A DNA stretch of 64,000 nt from Rhodococcoides kyotonense (GTDB taxonomy: Bacteria > Actinomycetota > Actinomycetes > Mycobacteriales > Mycobacteriaceae). The notes below the pieces were generated by a model. It worked only from the letters and a program-made list of their open reading frames with translations, searched no databases and was not told where the DNA came from. This document shows positions 28,173 through 37,853 of this stretch, piece by piece (within the stretch, counting starts at the first letter, position 1; every line of letters begins with the position of its first letter). Location: assembly GCF_900188125.1 (NCBI RefSeq), contig NZ_FZOW01000009.1, positions 124,001-188,000 on the forward strand. Direction: 5' to 3'. The position numbers and the translations under genes were made by a program.

Positions 28173-29285
28173 ATGACTACCGTCGAGAAGGGTTCGGCAC
28201 GGGCATATCAGCAGTTCATGCCAGCCGAGCATCCTGTCCAGTACCTTGCCGCGGACGGCACCGATGTAGACAGTGCCGCGCGGTATGCCCGGCCGTCCGA
28301 CGAACGTTTGCTCTCGATGTACCGCACGATGGTCCATGGTCGCCGATTCGACCAGCAGGCAACAGCTTTGACCAAGCAGGGCAGGCTGGCGGTCTATCCA
28401 TCTGCACGCGGACAGGAGGCCTGCCAGATCGCGGCGGCCACGTGCCTACGCGAGACGGACTGGATGTTTCCGACCTACCGGGACTCGATGGCATTGGCCG
28501 CGCGCGGCGTCGACCAAGTCGAACTGTTGGGCATGCTCGCCGGTTACTGGCATTGCGGCTACGACCCCAAGCAGTACCGCGTCGCTCCCCAATGCACACC
28601 TCTCGCGACCCAGTTGCTGCACGCAACCGGCTTCGCATACGCCGAAATGAAGCAAGGACGCGACACGATCGCACTTGCGTTCTGTGGTGACGGCGCCACC
28701 AGCGAAGGCGACTTCCACGAGGCACTGAACTTTGCTGCAGTGTTCCATGCGCCGGTGATCTTCCTGGTGCAGAACAATGGATTTGCGATCAGCGTTCCCC
28801 TTGCCCGTCAGAGCGCCGCACCGTCGTTGTCGCACAAGGGTGTCGGGTACGGCATCGGCAGTGAGCAGGTCGACGGCAACGACCCGATTGCCATGATGGC
28901 CGTGATGGACGAAGCCGTCGCCTATGTCAGGGCAGGCAAAGGCCCGGTTGTGGTCGAGGCCCACACCTACCGCATGGACGCGCACACCAATGCCGACGAC
29001 GCGACCCGCTACCGCAAGTCCGACGAGGTAGAGGGCTGGCTCGCGCGAGATCCGTTGTCCCGCCTCGACGCCTACCTGACCAGCAAGGGTCTTCTGAACG
29101 ACGAGTTGCGCTCGGACATCACCGTGTCCGCCGATGCCGACGCCGCCGAACTTCGCGCGGGTATGAACGTTGAACAGAGTGTCGATCCGCAGGACCTGTT
29201 CCGGTTCGTGTACTCCACTCCCACACCAGCATTGATCGAACAGAGCAACCAGGTTGCCGACGAAATCGCAGCCGAGGAGAACTGA
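28173..29285 (+). CDS. bkdA: Branched-chain 2-oxo acid dehydrogenase E1 alpha subunit
   Basis: 370 residues. The thiamine-diphosphate motif reads CGDGATSEGDFHEALNFAAVFHAPVIFLVQNNGFAIS, the GDG...N pattern of E1 alpha. RGQEACQIAAA, FPTYRDSM and the EAHTYRMDAHTNADDATRYR loop match BCKDH/PDH E1 alpha. With E1 beta it decarboxylates 2-oxo acids. AGGAGAG lies 8 nt before ATG 28173. First gene of a tight four-gene operon (E1a-E1b-E2-E3). Confidence 0.93.
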   Translation: MTTVEKGSARAYQQFMPAEHPVQYLAADGTDVDSAARYARPSDERLLSMYRTMVHGRRFDQQATALTKQGRLAVYPSARGQEACQIAAATCLRETDWMFPTYRDSMALAARGVDQVELLGMLAGYWHCGYDPKQYRVAPQCTPLATQLLHATGFAYAEMKQGRDTIALAFCGDGATSEGDFHEALNFAAVFHAPVIFLVQNNGFAISVPLARQSAAPSLSHKGVGYGIGSEQVDGNDPIAMMAVMDEAVAYVRAGKGPVVVEAHTYRMDAHTNADDATRYRKSDEVEGWLARDPLSRLDAYLTSKGLLNDELRSDITVSADADAAELRAGMNVEQSVDPQDLFRFVYSTPTPALIEQSNQVADEIAAEEN

Positions 29286-29286
29286 C

Positions 29287-30291
29287 ATGACAACACTGAC
29301 CATGGCGGGCGCGCTCAACGCGGCGCTCCGTGATTCCCTGACCGAGGACGACAAAGTCGTCGTCTTCGGCGAAGACGTCGGAACACTCGGCGGTGTCTTC
29401 CGGGTGACCGACGGCCTCACCCGTGATTTCGGCGACGACCGCTGCTTCGACACCCCCCTCGCTGAATCCGGCATCGTCGGATTCGCGATCGGCATGGCAA
29501 TGTCGGGGTACAAGCCAGTCGTCGAAATGCAGTTCGACGCGTTCGCCTACCCAGCTTTCGAGCAGATCGTCTCGCACGTCGCCAAACTGCGTAACCGCAC
29601 GCGCGGGTCGCTGACAGCTCCGATGGTGATCCGTATCCCGTTCGCCGGCGGCATCGGCGGCGTCGAGCATCACTGCGACTCATCCGAGGCGTATTACGCA
29701 CACACTCCGGGTCTCAAAGTCGTGTCGCCGTCGACTGTGGCGGACGCGTATTCGATGATGCGCGACGCTATCGCCGATCCTGACCCCGTGGTCTTCCTCG
29801 AACCGAAGCGGTTGTACTTCTCCAAGGCCGACGTCGAATTGGGACAAACCGAGCCCATCGGCACTGCAGTCGTTCGTCGCCCCGGCACCGACGTCACGGT
29901 CCTCGCGTACGGCCCGACTGTCTCGGTGGCCATGCAGGCGGCCGACTTCGCTGCCGAAGACGGCCGCAGCGTCGAAGTAGTCGATCTCCGCTCGCTCAAC
30001 CCATTCGACGATGTCACCGTCGCCGCCTCGGTACACAAGACGGGCCGCTGCATCGTCGTCCAAGAAGCACAGAGCTTCGCTGGAGTGGGCGCCGAAATCG
30101 CCTCCCGAGTCTCCGAACGACACTTCCACCACCTGCACGCCCCCGTCCTGCGGGTCAGCGGCCTCGACATCCCCTATCCGGCACCGAAACTCGAACACTT
30201 CCACCTCCCGTCCGCACACCGCGTCCTCGACGCGATCGATCGCCTGCAGTGGAACGACGCACCGGACCTGTCCAGGGCGGTCACGGCATGA
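29287..30291 (+). CDS. bkdB: Branched-chain 2-oxo acid dehydrogenase E1 beta subunit
   Basis: 334 residues, the normal size for E1 beta. It begins MTTLTMAGALNAALRDSLTEDDKVVVFGEDVGTLGGVF. The core IVGFAIGMAMSGYKPVVEMQFDAFAYPAFEQIVSHVAK and the C-terminal half VEVVDLRSLNPFDDVTVAASVHKTGRCIVVQEAQSFAGVGAEIA are diagnostic of the transketolase-like E1 beta. One nucleotide separates it from the E1 alpha stop and it overlaps E2 by ATGA, so 1:1 expression is expected. Confidence 0.93.
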   Translation: MTTLTMAGALNAALRDSLTEDDKVVVFGEDVGTLGGVFRVTDGLTRDFGDDRCFDTPLAESGIVGFAIGMAMSGYKPVVEMQFDAFAYPAFEQIVSHVAKLRNRTRGSLTAPMVIRIPFAGGIGGVEHHCDSSEAYYAHTPGLKVVSPSTVADAYSMMRDAIADPDPVVFLEPKRLYFSKADVELGQTEPIGTAVVRRPGTDVTVLAYGPTVSVAMQAADFAAEDGRSVEVVDLRSLNPFDDVTVAASVHKTGRCIVVQEAQSFAGVGAEIASRVSERHFHHLHAPVLRVSGLDIPYPAPKLEHFHLPSAHRVLDAIDRLQWNDAPDLSRAVTA

Positions 30292-31598
30292 GCGCGAGAG
30301 TATTCAATCTCCCCGACCTCGGCGAAGGCCTGACCGATGCCGTGATCATCGAATGGAAGGTCAAGCAAGGCGACACCGTCACGATCGACCAGGTCGTCGT
30401 CGAGGTAGAAACCGCCAAAGCCTCCGTCGAGGTCCCCTGCCCCTTCGAAGGCGTTGTCGCACAACTGCACGGCGCAGAGAACGAAGTACTCGAAGTCGGG
30501 CAACCGCTGATCACCGTCACCGATGCTGCCACCGGCGACACCCCCTCTGCACACCAGCAGTATCGCGAGGAAGAACGCGCCGGGTCGGGCAACGTGCTCA
30601 TCGGCTACGGGACCGGACACGGACCCACGGGGCGCCGACGTCGGCATCGAACCAGAACACAAGCGGCGCAGGTGAACTCCGCAACGACCCCCACACGCGA
30701 GACGTCGCCGAGTTCGACATGGGTCGCGGCACCACGAGTGCTGTCCCCGATCGTTCGCGCGCTCGCTCTCTCGGGTGGACTCGAACTCGAGCGGATCGAG
30801 ATCGAGGGTAGCCACGGCGTGATCACACGCAGCGATGTCGACCGTGCATTGGCGTTGCAGTCGCAGCGATCCGAACCGAAGGCCGAGGCCGCAACCGGTT
30901 CCGGAATCACCCGAATTCCGTTGAGCGGTATCCGGAAAGCTATCGCGGACAAGCTCTCTCGCAGTCGATCCGAGATACCCGAGGCCACGGTGTGGGTCGA
31001 TGTCGATGCCACCGCGCTACTACAGGCGCGTCGCGACCTCGACGCTACGATCGACGGCACCACGGTATCGCTGTTGGCAGTGTTGGCGAAGCTGACCACT
31101 CTGGCGCTTGCGAAGTACCCCGAGCTCAACAGCACGGTCGACACCGCTGCCGGTGACATCGTGCGATACGACGACATTCATCTCGGCATTGCGGCGCAGA
31201 CCGATCGCGGTCTGATGGTGCCGGTGATTTCCCGGGCAGGACGGGCTGATTTGAAGGAGCTCGCCGAACTGCTGAGTGAGACAACTGAACTCGCGCGCAT
31301 CGGATCCCTGCCGGCGTCCCGGCTGAGCGGCGGAACCTTCACCCTCAACAACTACGGAATCTTCGGCGTCGACGGCTCTGCAGCGATCATCAACCATCCC
31401 GAAGCGGCGATTCTGGGCATCGGCCGGATCATCGACAGACCCTGGGTCGTAGGAGGTCAGCTCACAGTGCGCAAGGTGGCTCAACTCTCGCTGGCATTCG
31501 ATCACCGGGTGTGCGACGGCGGCGTCGCCGGAGGATTCCTCCGCACGGTCGCCGACTACATCGAGAACCCGGTCATGGCACTGGCAGGTGTCCGATGA
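30288..31598 (+). CDS. bkdC: Dihydrolipoamide acyltransferase E2 of the branched-chain complex
   Basis: 436 residues. One lipoyl domain at the N-terminus with the lipoylated Lys in VEVETAKASVEV (about residue 44), then an Arg-rich linker (GRRRRHRTRTQ), a short E1/E3-binding domain (LSPIVRALALSGGLELERIEIEGSHGVITRSDVDRAL), and the catalytic domain ending FDHRVCDGGVAGGFL. The HRxxDG catalytic motif is conserved as HRVCDG. It transfers the acyl group from E1 to CoA. The order and single lipoyl domain fit a branched-chain complex better than the usual actinobacterial pyruvate complex. Confidence 0.92.
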   Translation: MSARVFNLPDLGEGLTDAVIIEWKVKQGDTVTIDQVVVEVETAKASVEVPCPFEGVVAQLHGAENEVLEVGQPLITVTDAATGDTPSAHQQYREEERAGSGNVLIGYGTGHGPTGRRRRHRTRTQAAQVNSATTPTRETSPSSTWVAAPRVLSPIVRALALSGGLELERIEIEGSHGVITRSDVDRALALQSQRSEPKAEAATGSGITRIPLSGIRKAIADKLSRSRSEIPEATVWVDVDATALLQARRDLDATIDGTTVSLLAVLAKLTTLALAKYPELNSTVDTAAGDIVRYDDIHLGIAAQTDRGLMVPVISRAGRADLKELAELLSETTELARIGSLPASRLSGGTFTLNNYGIFGVDGSAAIINHPEAAILGIGRIIDRPWVVGGQLTVRKVAQLSLAFDHRVCDGGVAGGFLRTVADYIENPVMALAGVR

Positions 31599-32962
31599 GC
31601 GATGTCGACGTTCTGGTCCTCGGCGGCGGCTCCGGAGGCTACTCGTGTGCGATCAGAGCCGAGCAACTCGGCCTGTCCGTCGCGCTGGTGGAAGAAGACA
31701 AACTCGGCGGTACCTGCCTGCACCGAGGCTGCATTCCAACCAAAGCGTTACTACACACCGCCGAGGTCGCCGATTCGGTGCGCACCTCCGAACAGGTCGG
31801 AGTCAGCTCGACGTTCGGCGGTGTCGACGCCCGCGCGGCACTCGACTACCAATCGAAGGTAGTCGCAGGACTGTATTCGGGACTGCAGGGGCTCCTCGAG
31901 CGCCCGACCATCGACATCGTCCACGGAACTGGACATCTCACGGCATCGAGGACAGTGTCGGTCGGCGACCGCGACATCACCGGAAAGTCGATGGTGCTCG
32001 CAACCGGCTCCTACTCCCGCACCGTCCCGGGCATCGAACTCGGACCGCGGGTGATCACCAGCGACCAAGCCTTGACGTTGGAACGAGTGCCGGAATCGGT
32101 CGTCGTGCTCGGTGGCGGGGTGATCGGTATCGAGTTCGCAAGCATCTGGACATCGTTCGGTGCACAGGTCACCGTCGTCGAGGCCCTCGACCGTATCGTT
32201 CCCGGCGAGGACGAATGGTCGTCGAAACAACTCGGTCGCGCCCTGAAGAAGCGCGGCATCGATCTCCGAGTCGGAACCACAGTCGACGTTGTTCAGGAGA
32301 CAGACACCGGTGTCACCGTGGCACTGTCGAACGGTGACGTCCTCGCCACCGACATCGTGCTCGTCGCCGTCGGTCGTGGTCCCAGAACCGAGGGACTCGG
32401 TCTGACAGAACATGGCATCATCACCGACCGCGGTTTCGTCACCGTCGACGACAATCTGACGACGTCGGTGCCCGGTGTCTATGCGGTCGGAGACATCGTG
32501 GCCGGATATCAGCTTGCGCACAGGGGCTTCCAGCACGGCATCTTCGTCGCCGAACGTATTGCCGGCCGGAGTCCAATACGCGTCGATGGAGACGTGATAC
32601 CTCGGGTTACGTACTCTCACCCCGAAGTCGCGTCGGTCGGCCTGACCGAGCAGGCCACGAAGGACAAACACGGAAGCGTGACGTCATCGGTGTACGACCT
32701 CGGCGGCAACGGCAAAAGTCGCATTCTCGGCACCGCGGGCGGCGTCAAAGTGATTCGTGCCGGCGACGACGGCCCGATCGTGGGTGTACACCTCGTCGGC
32801 GACCGGGTCGGTGAGCTCATCGGTGAAGCACAACTCGCTGTTGCGTGGGAAGCTCTTCCGTCCGAGGTGGGCGCGTTCGTACATGCCCACCCCACGCAGA
32901 ACGAAGCCCTCGGCGAGGCAATGATGGCGCTGTCGGGTAAACCCCTTCACAGCCATACTTAG
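31595..32962 (+). CDS. Dihydrolipoamide dehydrogenase E3
   Basis: 455 residues. FAD motif LVLGGGSGGYSCAIRAEQLG, redox disulfide GGTCLHRGCIPTKALL (about 38-53), NAD-binding SVVVLGGGVIGIEFASIWTSFGA, FAD motif YAVGDIVAGYQLAHRGFQHG and the C-terminal catalytic HAHPTQNEALGEAM are all present. It reoxidises dihydrolipoamide with NAD+. It overlaps the E2 stop (ATGA), so the E3 is dedicated to this complex. Convergent with the GbsR-type gene 17 bp downstream. Confidence 0.94.
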   Translation: MSDVDVLVLGGGSGGYSCAIRAEQLGLSVALVEEDKLGGTCLHRGCIPTKALLHTAEVADSVRTSEQVGVSSTFGGVDARAALDYQSKVVAGLYSGLQGLLERPTIDIVHGTGHLTASRTVSVGDRDITGKSMVLATGSYSRTVPGIELGPRVITSDQALTLERVPESVVVLGGGVIGIEFASIWTSFGAQVTVVEALDRIVPGEDEWSSKQLGRALKKRGIDLRVGTTVDVVQETDTGVTVALSNGDVLATDIVLVAVGRGPRTEGLGLTEHGIITDRGFVTVDDNLTTSVPGVYAVGDIVAGYQLAHRGFQHGIFVAERIAGRSPIRVDGDVIPRVTYSHPEVASVGLTEQATKDKHGSVTSSVYDLGGNGKSRILGTAGGVKVIRAGDDGPIVGVHLVGDRVGELIGEAQLAVAWEALPSEVGAFVHAHPTQNEALGEAMMALSGKPLHSHT

Positions 32963-32979
32963 TCGTTGGGCAACTCTCG

Positions 32980-33486
32980 TCAGCCCACAGGCGGAATCCT
33001 CGGACTGTCACACATGATCTGAGCCGTGTATTCATTCAGGAGCGCTTCCAGTCGGCCGACCATGAAGCTGTAGTACTCGTGCATTGCGTCGAAGCGTGCA
33101 CGCTGCTCGGGTGCGAGCGCGCTGCCGCGTTGTTGTGCTGTCTCTGCGAGCTCTCTCAGATCGACCGTCTGCTGGAGTTGGTGCTGCAGGCAACCGATCC
33201 AGGCGTCGTCACGCCACCGGAAGACGTAGTGGCGACTTCCCGGCTCCTTGAATCGCTCCACGGTGCCGGTGGTGATGAGCAGGCGCGTCATCTCGGACAC
33301 CGACCCTTTGCTCGCCGCAAGCACTTCTTGCAATTGCGTCAGAGTCAGGGGTACATCGCTGAGCATCAGCACGCCTGCGGCTCGGCCGGCCATCGGGGGC
33401 CAGCCCATCGCTCCCCCGATACGTATCCCGAAGTCCTCGATGAGGGACATCCTGTCGCTGTCGCTGACTCTGTCATCGGCCGGCAT
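32980..33486 (-). CDS. GbsR/MarR-family regulator
   Basis: 168 residues. The winged-helix region (RIGGAMGWPPMAGRAAGVLMLSDVPLTLTQLQEVLAASKGSVSEMTRLLITTGTVERFKEPGSRHYVFRWR) is the GbsR pattern, in which the small 'wing' binds DNA and the C-terminal helix (MHEYYSFMVGRLEALLNEYTAQ) mediates dimerisation. GbsR controls choline-to-betaine genes in Bacillus; here it faces a GMC oxidoreductase and an aldehyde dehydrogenase. The ATG at 33486 has AGGAAG upstream. The AT-rich direct repeat TTAAAT (two copies about 5 nt apart) just ahead could be part of the promoter or an operator. Confidence 0.85.
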   Translation of the reverse strand: MPADDRVSDSDRMSLIEDFGIRIGGAMGWPPMAGRAAGVLMLSDVPLTLTQLQEVLAASKGSVSEMTRLLITTGTVERFKEPGSRHYVFRWRDDAWIGCLQHQLQQTVDLRELAETAQQRGSALAPEQRARFDAMHEYYSFMVGRLEALLNEYTAQIMCDSPRIPPVG

Positions 33487-33624
33487 CGATATCACCACTT
33501 CCTGTTAAATCAGAATTAAATGAACTTTCACTCTTGACTGAACACTCCGTATTGGGAATCATACTCGTCAGGACCCGGGCGTTTCCGGACACCTCATTTA
33601 CGCAACTCGCTACGGAGGTTTGCT

Positions 33625-35187
33625 GTGACCGAAACAGGTTGGGACATCATCGTTGTGGGGGCGGGGTCGGCGGGATCCGCGCTCGCGGTCCGCTCCGCGA
33701 ACAAGGGCAAGCGCGTACTTCTGCTCGAGGCAGGCCCGGACTATCGCTCGGCGCAGATGCATCCCGCGTGGCGCTCACCGAACCCGATCCGGGCCTTGCT
33801 CGACCCGACCGCGACCGAGGATTTGGTGTGGACTGGCCTCGATGCAGCTCGAACCGAAAAGCAGCCGGCTGCACCGTATTGGCGCGGACGCGGCGTCGGC
33901 GGAAGCTCATCGATCAACGGGCAGATCGCGATTCGTCCCCCGATGGAGGACTTCGACGACTGGGTCGGCTGGGGATGTGTGGGCTGGGCTCCCGACGACG
34001 TCATGCCGTATTTCGCCAAGCTCGAGGACGACGAAGAATATGGCGCCCAGAGCTACCACGGCCGCGGTGGCCCGACTCCGATATACCGGATGCCACAGGA
34101 GAACTGGGGTTCCGTGGACTCTGCACTGTGCACTGCTGCGTTGTCTGCGGGCCATGCATGGGCCCCGGACGTCAATGCGCCCCATGCGATCGGAGTCTCG
34201 CCCTACCCCATCAACTCGAGGTCCGGTCAGCGCGTATCGGTGAACGACGCCTACCTCGAGGCCGCACGCGAGTGCTCGACGCTGACAATTCGAGGCGGCG
34301 CATTGGTCGATCAGGTTGTCTTCTCCGGTGATCGCGCGACCGGTGTCCGCATCATCGTCGACGGTGGCATTGTCACCGAGTATGCCGACGAAGTGATATT
34401 GAGCGCCGGAGCAGTCCATTCTCCAGCGATTCTCATGCGGTCGGGCATCGGGCCGTCCGGGACGTTGCGATCTCTGGGAATTACTGTGCGGCAGGATCTT
34501 CCGGTCGGTCACGGCCTCCAGGACCATCCGATGGCGGTGGTGTCGATCCCGCTGATCGACGAGGCCGGGATCCAGAGCCCCGACGACCGGCACACGAATG
34601 TCTGCGTCCGCTACACCAGTGCGCCCGACGCGCCCGTCGGAGACATGATGTTCGTGTCACAGAATCAGAATGTCGTAGCCATGGCCAACCCCGACATGCG
34701 TGCACTGGCAGGTGCATTCGGGGTCTGGGTCAATCAAGCGTACTCGCGTGGCGTACTGACGTTGACCTCGTCGGACCCGGCGAATCACCCACAGATGGAT
34801 ACCCGCATGCTCTCCGACGAGCGCGACGTGTCTCGTCTACGAGATGGGATTCGTGACTTGGTCCAGCTTGCCCGTGACCCGGCAGTCGCCGCGATAACAC
34901 ACGGACAGCTCGAGACCGAGAACAAGGCCCTCTTTGCGGTGCTCGACAGCGACAGCGAGCTCGACGACCATTTGCTCGCGACAGTCAGCGACGTGCAACA
35001 TGCCACCAGTACATGCCGGATGGGCGCATCCGGTCACGAAGACACCGTCGTCGATCCGTCCTGTCGTGTCCTCGGGACCGACAGTCTGCGAGTCGTCGAC
35101 GCATCCATATTTCCTTCCGTCCCCCGGGCGAACACCAACCTGACGGCGATCATGGTCGGCGAGCTCATGGCCGACCGCATCCGCTGA
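33625..35187 (+). CDS. GMC-family FAD-dependent oxidoreductase (choline/alcohol dehydrogenase-like)
   Basis: 520 residues. N-terminal FAD motif DIIVVGAGSAGSALAVRSANKGKRVLLLEAG, GMC signature 1 around GRGVGGSSSINGQIAIRPP, signature 2 region (EVILSAGAVHSPAILMRSGIGPSG), and the C-terminal catalytic His-Asn domain with TSTCRMGA and RANTNLTAIMVGELMADRI. It oxidises a primary or secondary alcohol, with electrons to O2 or the respiratory chain. GTG 33625 has GGAGG 7 nt upstream. First gene of a three-gene operon with an aldehyde dehydrogenase and an amidohydrolase. Confidence 0.92.
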   Translation: MTETGWDIIVVGAGSAGSALAVRSANKGKRVLLLEAGPDYRSAQMHPAWRSPNPIRALLDPTATEDLVWTGLDAARTEKQPAAPYWRGRGVGGSSSINGQIAIRPPMEDFDDWVGWGCVGWAPDDVMPYFAKLEDDEEYGAQSYHGRGGPTPIYRMPQENWGSVDSALCTAALSAGHAWAPDVNAPHAIGVSPYPINSRSGQRVSVNDAYLEAARECSTLTIRGGALVDQVVFSGDRATGVRIIVDGGIVTEYADEVILSAGAVHSPAILMRSGIGPSGTLRSLGITVRQDLPVGHGLQDHPMAVVSIPLIDEAGIQSPDDRHTNVCVRYTSAPDAPVGDMMFVSQNQNVVAMANPDMRALAGAFGVWVNQAYSRGVLTLTSSDPANHPQMDTRMLSDERDVSRLRDGIRDLVQLARDPAVAAITHGQLETENKALFAVLDSDSELDDHLLATVSDVQHATSTCRMGASGHEDTVVDPSCRVLGTDSLRVVDASIFPSVPRANTNLTAIMVGELMADRIR

Positions 35188-35220
35188 CATCGATACACAA
35201 AGGAAGGCAACACTTTTCCG

Positions 35221-36657
35221 ATGAGAATCTTGCAGAACTTGATCGGCGGACGGTGGGAAGACTCCCACAGCGAATCGCTCCGCGATCTGGTGAATCCGGC
35301 CACCGAAGACGTCATCGCGCGCGTACCAGGTGGATCAACCGTGGATGTCGACCGCGCCGTCGCCGCAGCAGTCGAAGCGCAGCCCGCGTGGGCAGCGTTG
35401 TCGGTTGCCGAACGCGTCGAACAGCTGAACCGATGGGCCGACGCGATCGCCGAACATGCCGAGGAACTCGGCGAACTCGAATGCCAGGAGATGGGCAAAC
35501 CGGTCGGATTGGCCACGTCGTTCATCGCCGGTGCGGTTCAGGGATTCCGCGCCGCCGTGGACGAGGCGCTGACCTATCCATTCGTCGAGACGCTCCCCGG
35601 CGCCGACGGCAGCGAGACGAAGATCGTGCGTCACCCTCTGGGCGCCACCGCGGTGATCACGCCGTGGAATTTTCCGATACCTATGGTGCTCGGCGCTCTC
35701 GGACCGCTGCTCGCGGCAGGCAACACCGTGGTGATCAAGCCATCCGAACGTTCCCCATTGTCCACTGCTCGACTGTTCGAGCTGTCGTCGACCCTGCCCC
35801 CGGGGGTAGTAAATCTCGTTCTCGGCGACGCCCGCGCGGGGGCACCGCTGGTCGAGCACGATTCGATCCGGCTGGTGCATTTCACTGGATCCGTCGACTC
35901 CGGTCGACGCATCGGTGCAGGCACAGGTGGTCGCTTGTGCAGATCGATCCTCGAGCTCGGGGGCAAGGATCCCGTCGTCGTCGACGCCGATGTCGATCCG
36001 CAGGCAACCGCCGCGGCCATCGCCTTCGGTGCGTTCGTCAACACGGGGCAGATCTGCACGTCCATGGAACGCATCTACGTACATCGGGACATAGCAGACG
36101 CGTTCGTCGACGCCTTGGTCGATGCCGCCTCCACATACGCTCTAGGGGACGGCCACGATGCGAACACCGTATTGGGACCGTTGGTCGACGAACGGCAACG
36201 CGACATCGTCCATCACCACGTGACCGATGCCGTCGAGCGCGGGGCTCGCGTCCTCACCGGCGGTGCCATTCCGACGCGCAAGGGGTTCTTCTATCCGGCC
36301 ACCGTGCTCGTCGACGTCGACGATTCGATGCGCGTGATGACCGAGGAAACATTCGGCCCCATCGCTCCCGTTGTCGTCGTCTCGTCGTTCGAGGAAGCAC
36401 TGGAGCGCGCAAGTGCGTCGCGCTTCGCTCTCGGGGCCACCGTCTACACGCACAACCCCGAGCACGCCGCCGCGGCCGCGGGTATCCCAGCGGGCGTCAC
36501 CTGGATCAATCAGTGGCAGGGCGGTGGCCCGGAAAGGCTTTACGAGCCGGCTGGTGACAGCGGTATGGGCGCGACCGGCGCTCGGGCAGCGTACGACGCC
36601 GCGACGCGGCCCTCATCCATTCACACGGCCGCTGCGCCGGTGCCCGCACGATCATGA
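35221..36657 (+). CDS. NAD(P)-dependent aldehyde dehydrogenase
   Basis: 478 residues. Family motifs: PWNFPIPMVLGALGPLLAAGNTVVIKPSERSPLS, FTGSVDSGRRIG, the catalytic Glu in LELGGKDPVVV and catalytic Cys in NTGQICTSMERIYV, and EETFGPIAPVVVVSSFEEAL. It oxidises the aldehyde made by the preceding GMC enzyme to an acid. AAAGGAAGG lies 10-14 nt before ATG 35221. The amidohydrolase gene overlaps its stop (ATGA). Confidence 0.93.
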   Translation: MRILQNLIGGRWEDSHSESLRDLVNPATEDVIARVPGGSTVDVDRAVAAAVEAQPAWAALSVAERVEQLNRWADAIAEHAEELGELECQEMGKPVGLATSFIAGAVQGFRAAVDEALTYPFVETLPGADGSETKIVRHPLGATAVITPWNFPIPMVLGALGPLLAAGNTVVIKPSERSPLSTARLFELSSTLPPGVVNLVLGDARAGAPLVEHDSIRLVHFTGSVDSGRRIGAGTGGRLCRSILELGGKDPVVVDADVDPQATAAAIAFGAFVNTGQICTSMERIYVHRDIADAFVDALVDAASTYALGDGHDANTVLGPLVDERQRDIVHHHVTDAVERGARVLTGGAIPTRKGFFYPATVLVDVDDSMRVMTEETFGPIAPVVVVSSFEEALERASASRFALGATVYTHNPEHAAAAAGIPAGVTWINQWQGGGPERLYEPAGDSGMGATGARAAYDAATRPSSIHTAAAPVPARS

Positions 36658-37805
36658 CGTACAGCATCGCGGATGCGAAACGTGCTGCCGAAGAACGCAT
36701 TCGACAACATGAACAGGGGCTGCTGACGTTGTCCCATCGCATCCACGCGAACCCCGAGTTGGGGTTCGAAGAACACCGCGCCAGCGCGTGGATAGCCGAC
36801 GAGCTGCGTCGGGGTGGCTTCGAGGTCGAGCACGGATGCTATGACCTCCCCACCGCTGTACGCGCAATGATCGGGAGAGGTCCTGTGCACGTCGCCATCT
36901 GCGCGGAGTACGACGCCCTTCCAGACATCGGGCACGCATGCGGCCACAACATCATCGCGGCAGCCGGAGTGGGAGCAGCTCTCGGCCTGGCCGACAGCGC
37001 CGACAGTCTGGGGTTGACCGTGACCCTCCTCGGCACCCCTGCAGAGGAGGGTGGCGGCGGGAAGATCCTCATGCTCGAACGCGGCGCCTTCGACGGAATC
37101 CACGCCGCGATGATGGTTCACCCGGCCGCCGTCGAAATGGCGGCCATGCCAGGAACGGCCGTGTCCCAATTCGACGTGGCGTACACGGGTACACCTGCGC
37201 ATGCCGGTGCCTACCCCGAGTCGGGGGTCAACGCCGCCGACGCGATGCTCATCGCACAGGTCGCGATAGGTCAGCTGCGACAGCAGACGCGCGGCGCCGA
37301 TCGGATTCACGGAATCGTCACCGACGCCGGAACCGCTGTCAACGTCATCCCGGACAGGGCGGCCGGACGATGGATCGTTCGTTCCGACACGGCCGAGTCA
37401 TTGGAGGCGCTCACGGCGCGCGTAAAACGTTGCTTCGAAGCGGGTGCACTCGCCACCGGATGCGAACTGTCGATCACCTCGAGCGGACCGGACTATGCCG
37501 ATCTACGTCCCGATGCCGCTCTGCTTGCTTCGTACCGCGCAAATGCAGAATCCCTCGGTCGGACATTTCCTGCGCTGCCGGCTGCGATGGTCGGTGCCGC
37601 AACCGACATGGGCAACGTGTCGCACGTGGTCCCGACCATCCACCCCATGCTCGGACTGAATTGCATGCCGGCAGCCAATCACCAACCCGAGTTCGCCGAC
37701 GCCTGCATCGGCAAGGAGGCCGACCGAGCCGTACTCGACGGCGCAATCGCAATGGCATGGACGGCAATCGATTTCGCGGCACAACAGTCGGCGAGTTCGC
37801 GCTGA
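36654..37805 (+). CDS. M20D-family amidohydrolase (aminoacylase/hippurate-hydrolase-like)
   Basis: 383 residues. Metal-binding motifs are IGHACGHN (about 85-92), the acidic pair in PAEEGGGGKI (about 120-129), the His in MMVHPAAVEM, and the dimerisation-lid stretch YTGTPAHAGAYPESGVNAADAM. The C-terminal His is in MLGLNCMPAANHQPEF. M20D enzymes cleave amide bonds of N-acyl amino acids. Start overlaps the aldehyde dehydrogenase stop. Its product would be an amine plus an acid, so it may release a substrate for, or remove a side product of, the same operon. Confidence 0.85.
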   Translation: MTYSIADAKRAAEERIRQHEQGLLTLSHRIHANPELGFEEHRASAWIADELRRGGFEVEHGCYDLPTAVRAMIGRGPVHVAICAEYDALPDIGHACGHNIIAAAGVGAALGLADSADSLGLTVTLLGTPAEEGGGGKILMLERGAFDGIHAAMMVHPAAVEMAAMPGTAVSQFDVAYTGTPAHAGAYPESGVNAADAMLIAQVAIGQLRQQTRGADRIHGIVTDAGTAVNVIPDRAAGRWIVRSDTAESLEALTARVKRCFEAGALATGCELSITSSGPDYADLRPDAALLASYRANAESLGRTFPALPAAMVGAATDMGNVSHVVPTIHPMLGLNCMPAANHQPEFADACIGKEADRAVLDGAIAMAWTAIDFAAQQSASSR

Positions 37806-37813
37806 CCACCTGA

Positions 37814-37853
37814 TCGACGCGGCCCAGACCCACACCCTCGTGGGCCGCGTCGA
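37814..37853 (+). terminator. Hairpin terminator after the amidohydrolase gene
   Basis: 13-bp perfect arms TCGACGCGGCCCA (37814-37826) and TGGGCCGCGTCGA (37841-37853) around a 14-nt loop, 8 nt after the stop codon. GC-rich, no U-tract. Confidence 0.8.

Noticed and set aside
35013..36557. A 514-codon plus-strand frame overlapping the end of the GMC gene and the aldehyde dehydrogenase
   Set aside because: Extremely Arg-rich with no domain; the overlapping aldehyde dehydrogenase has a full set of catalytic motifs.
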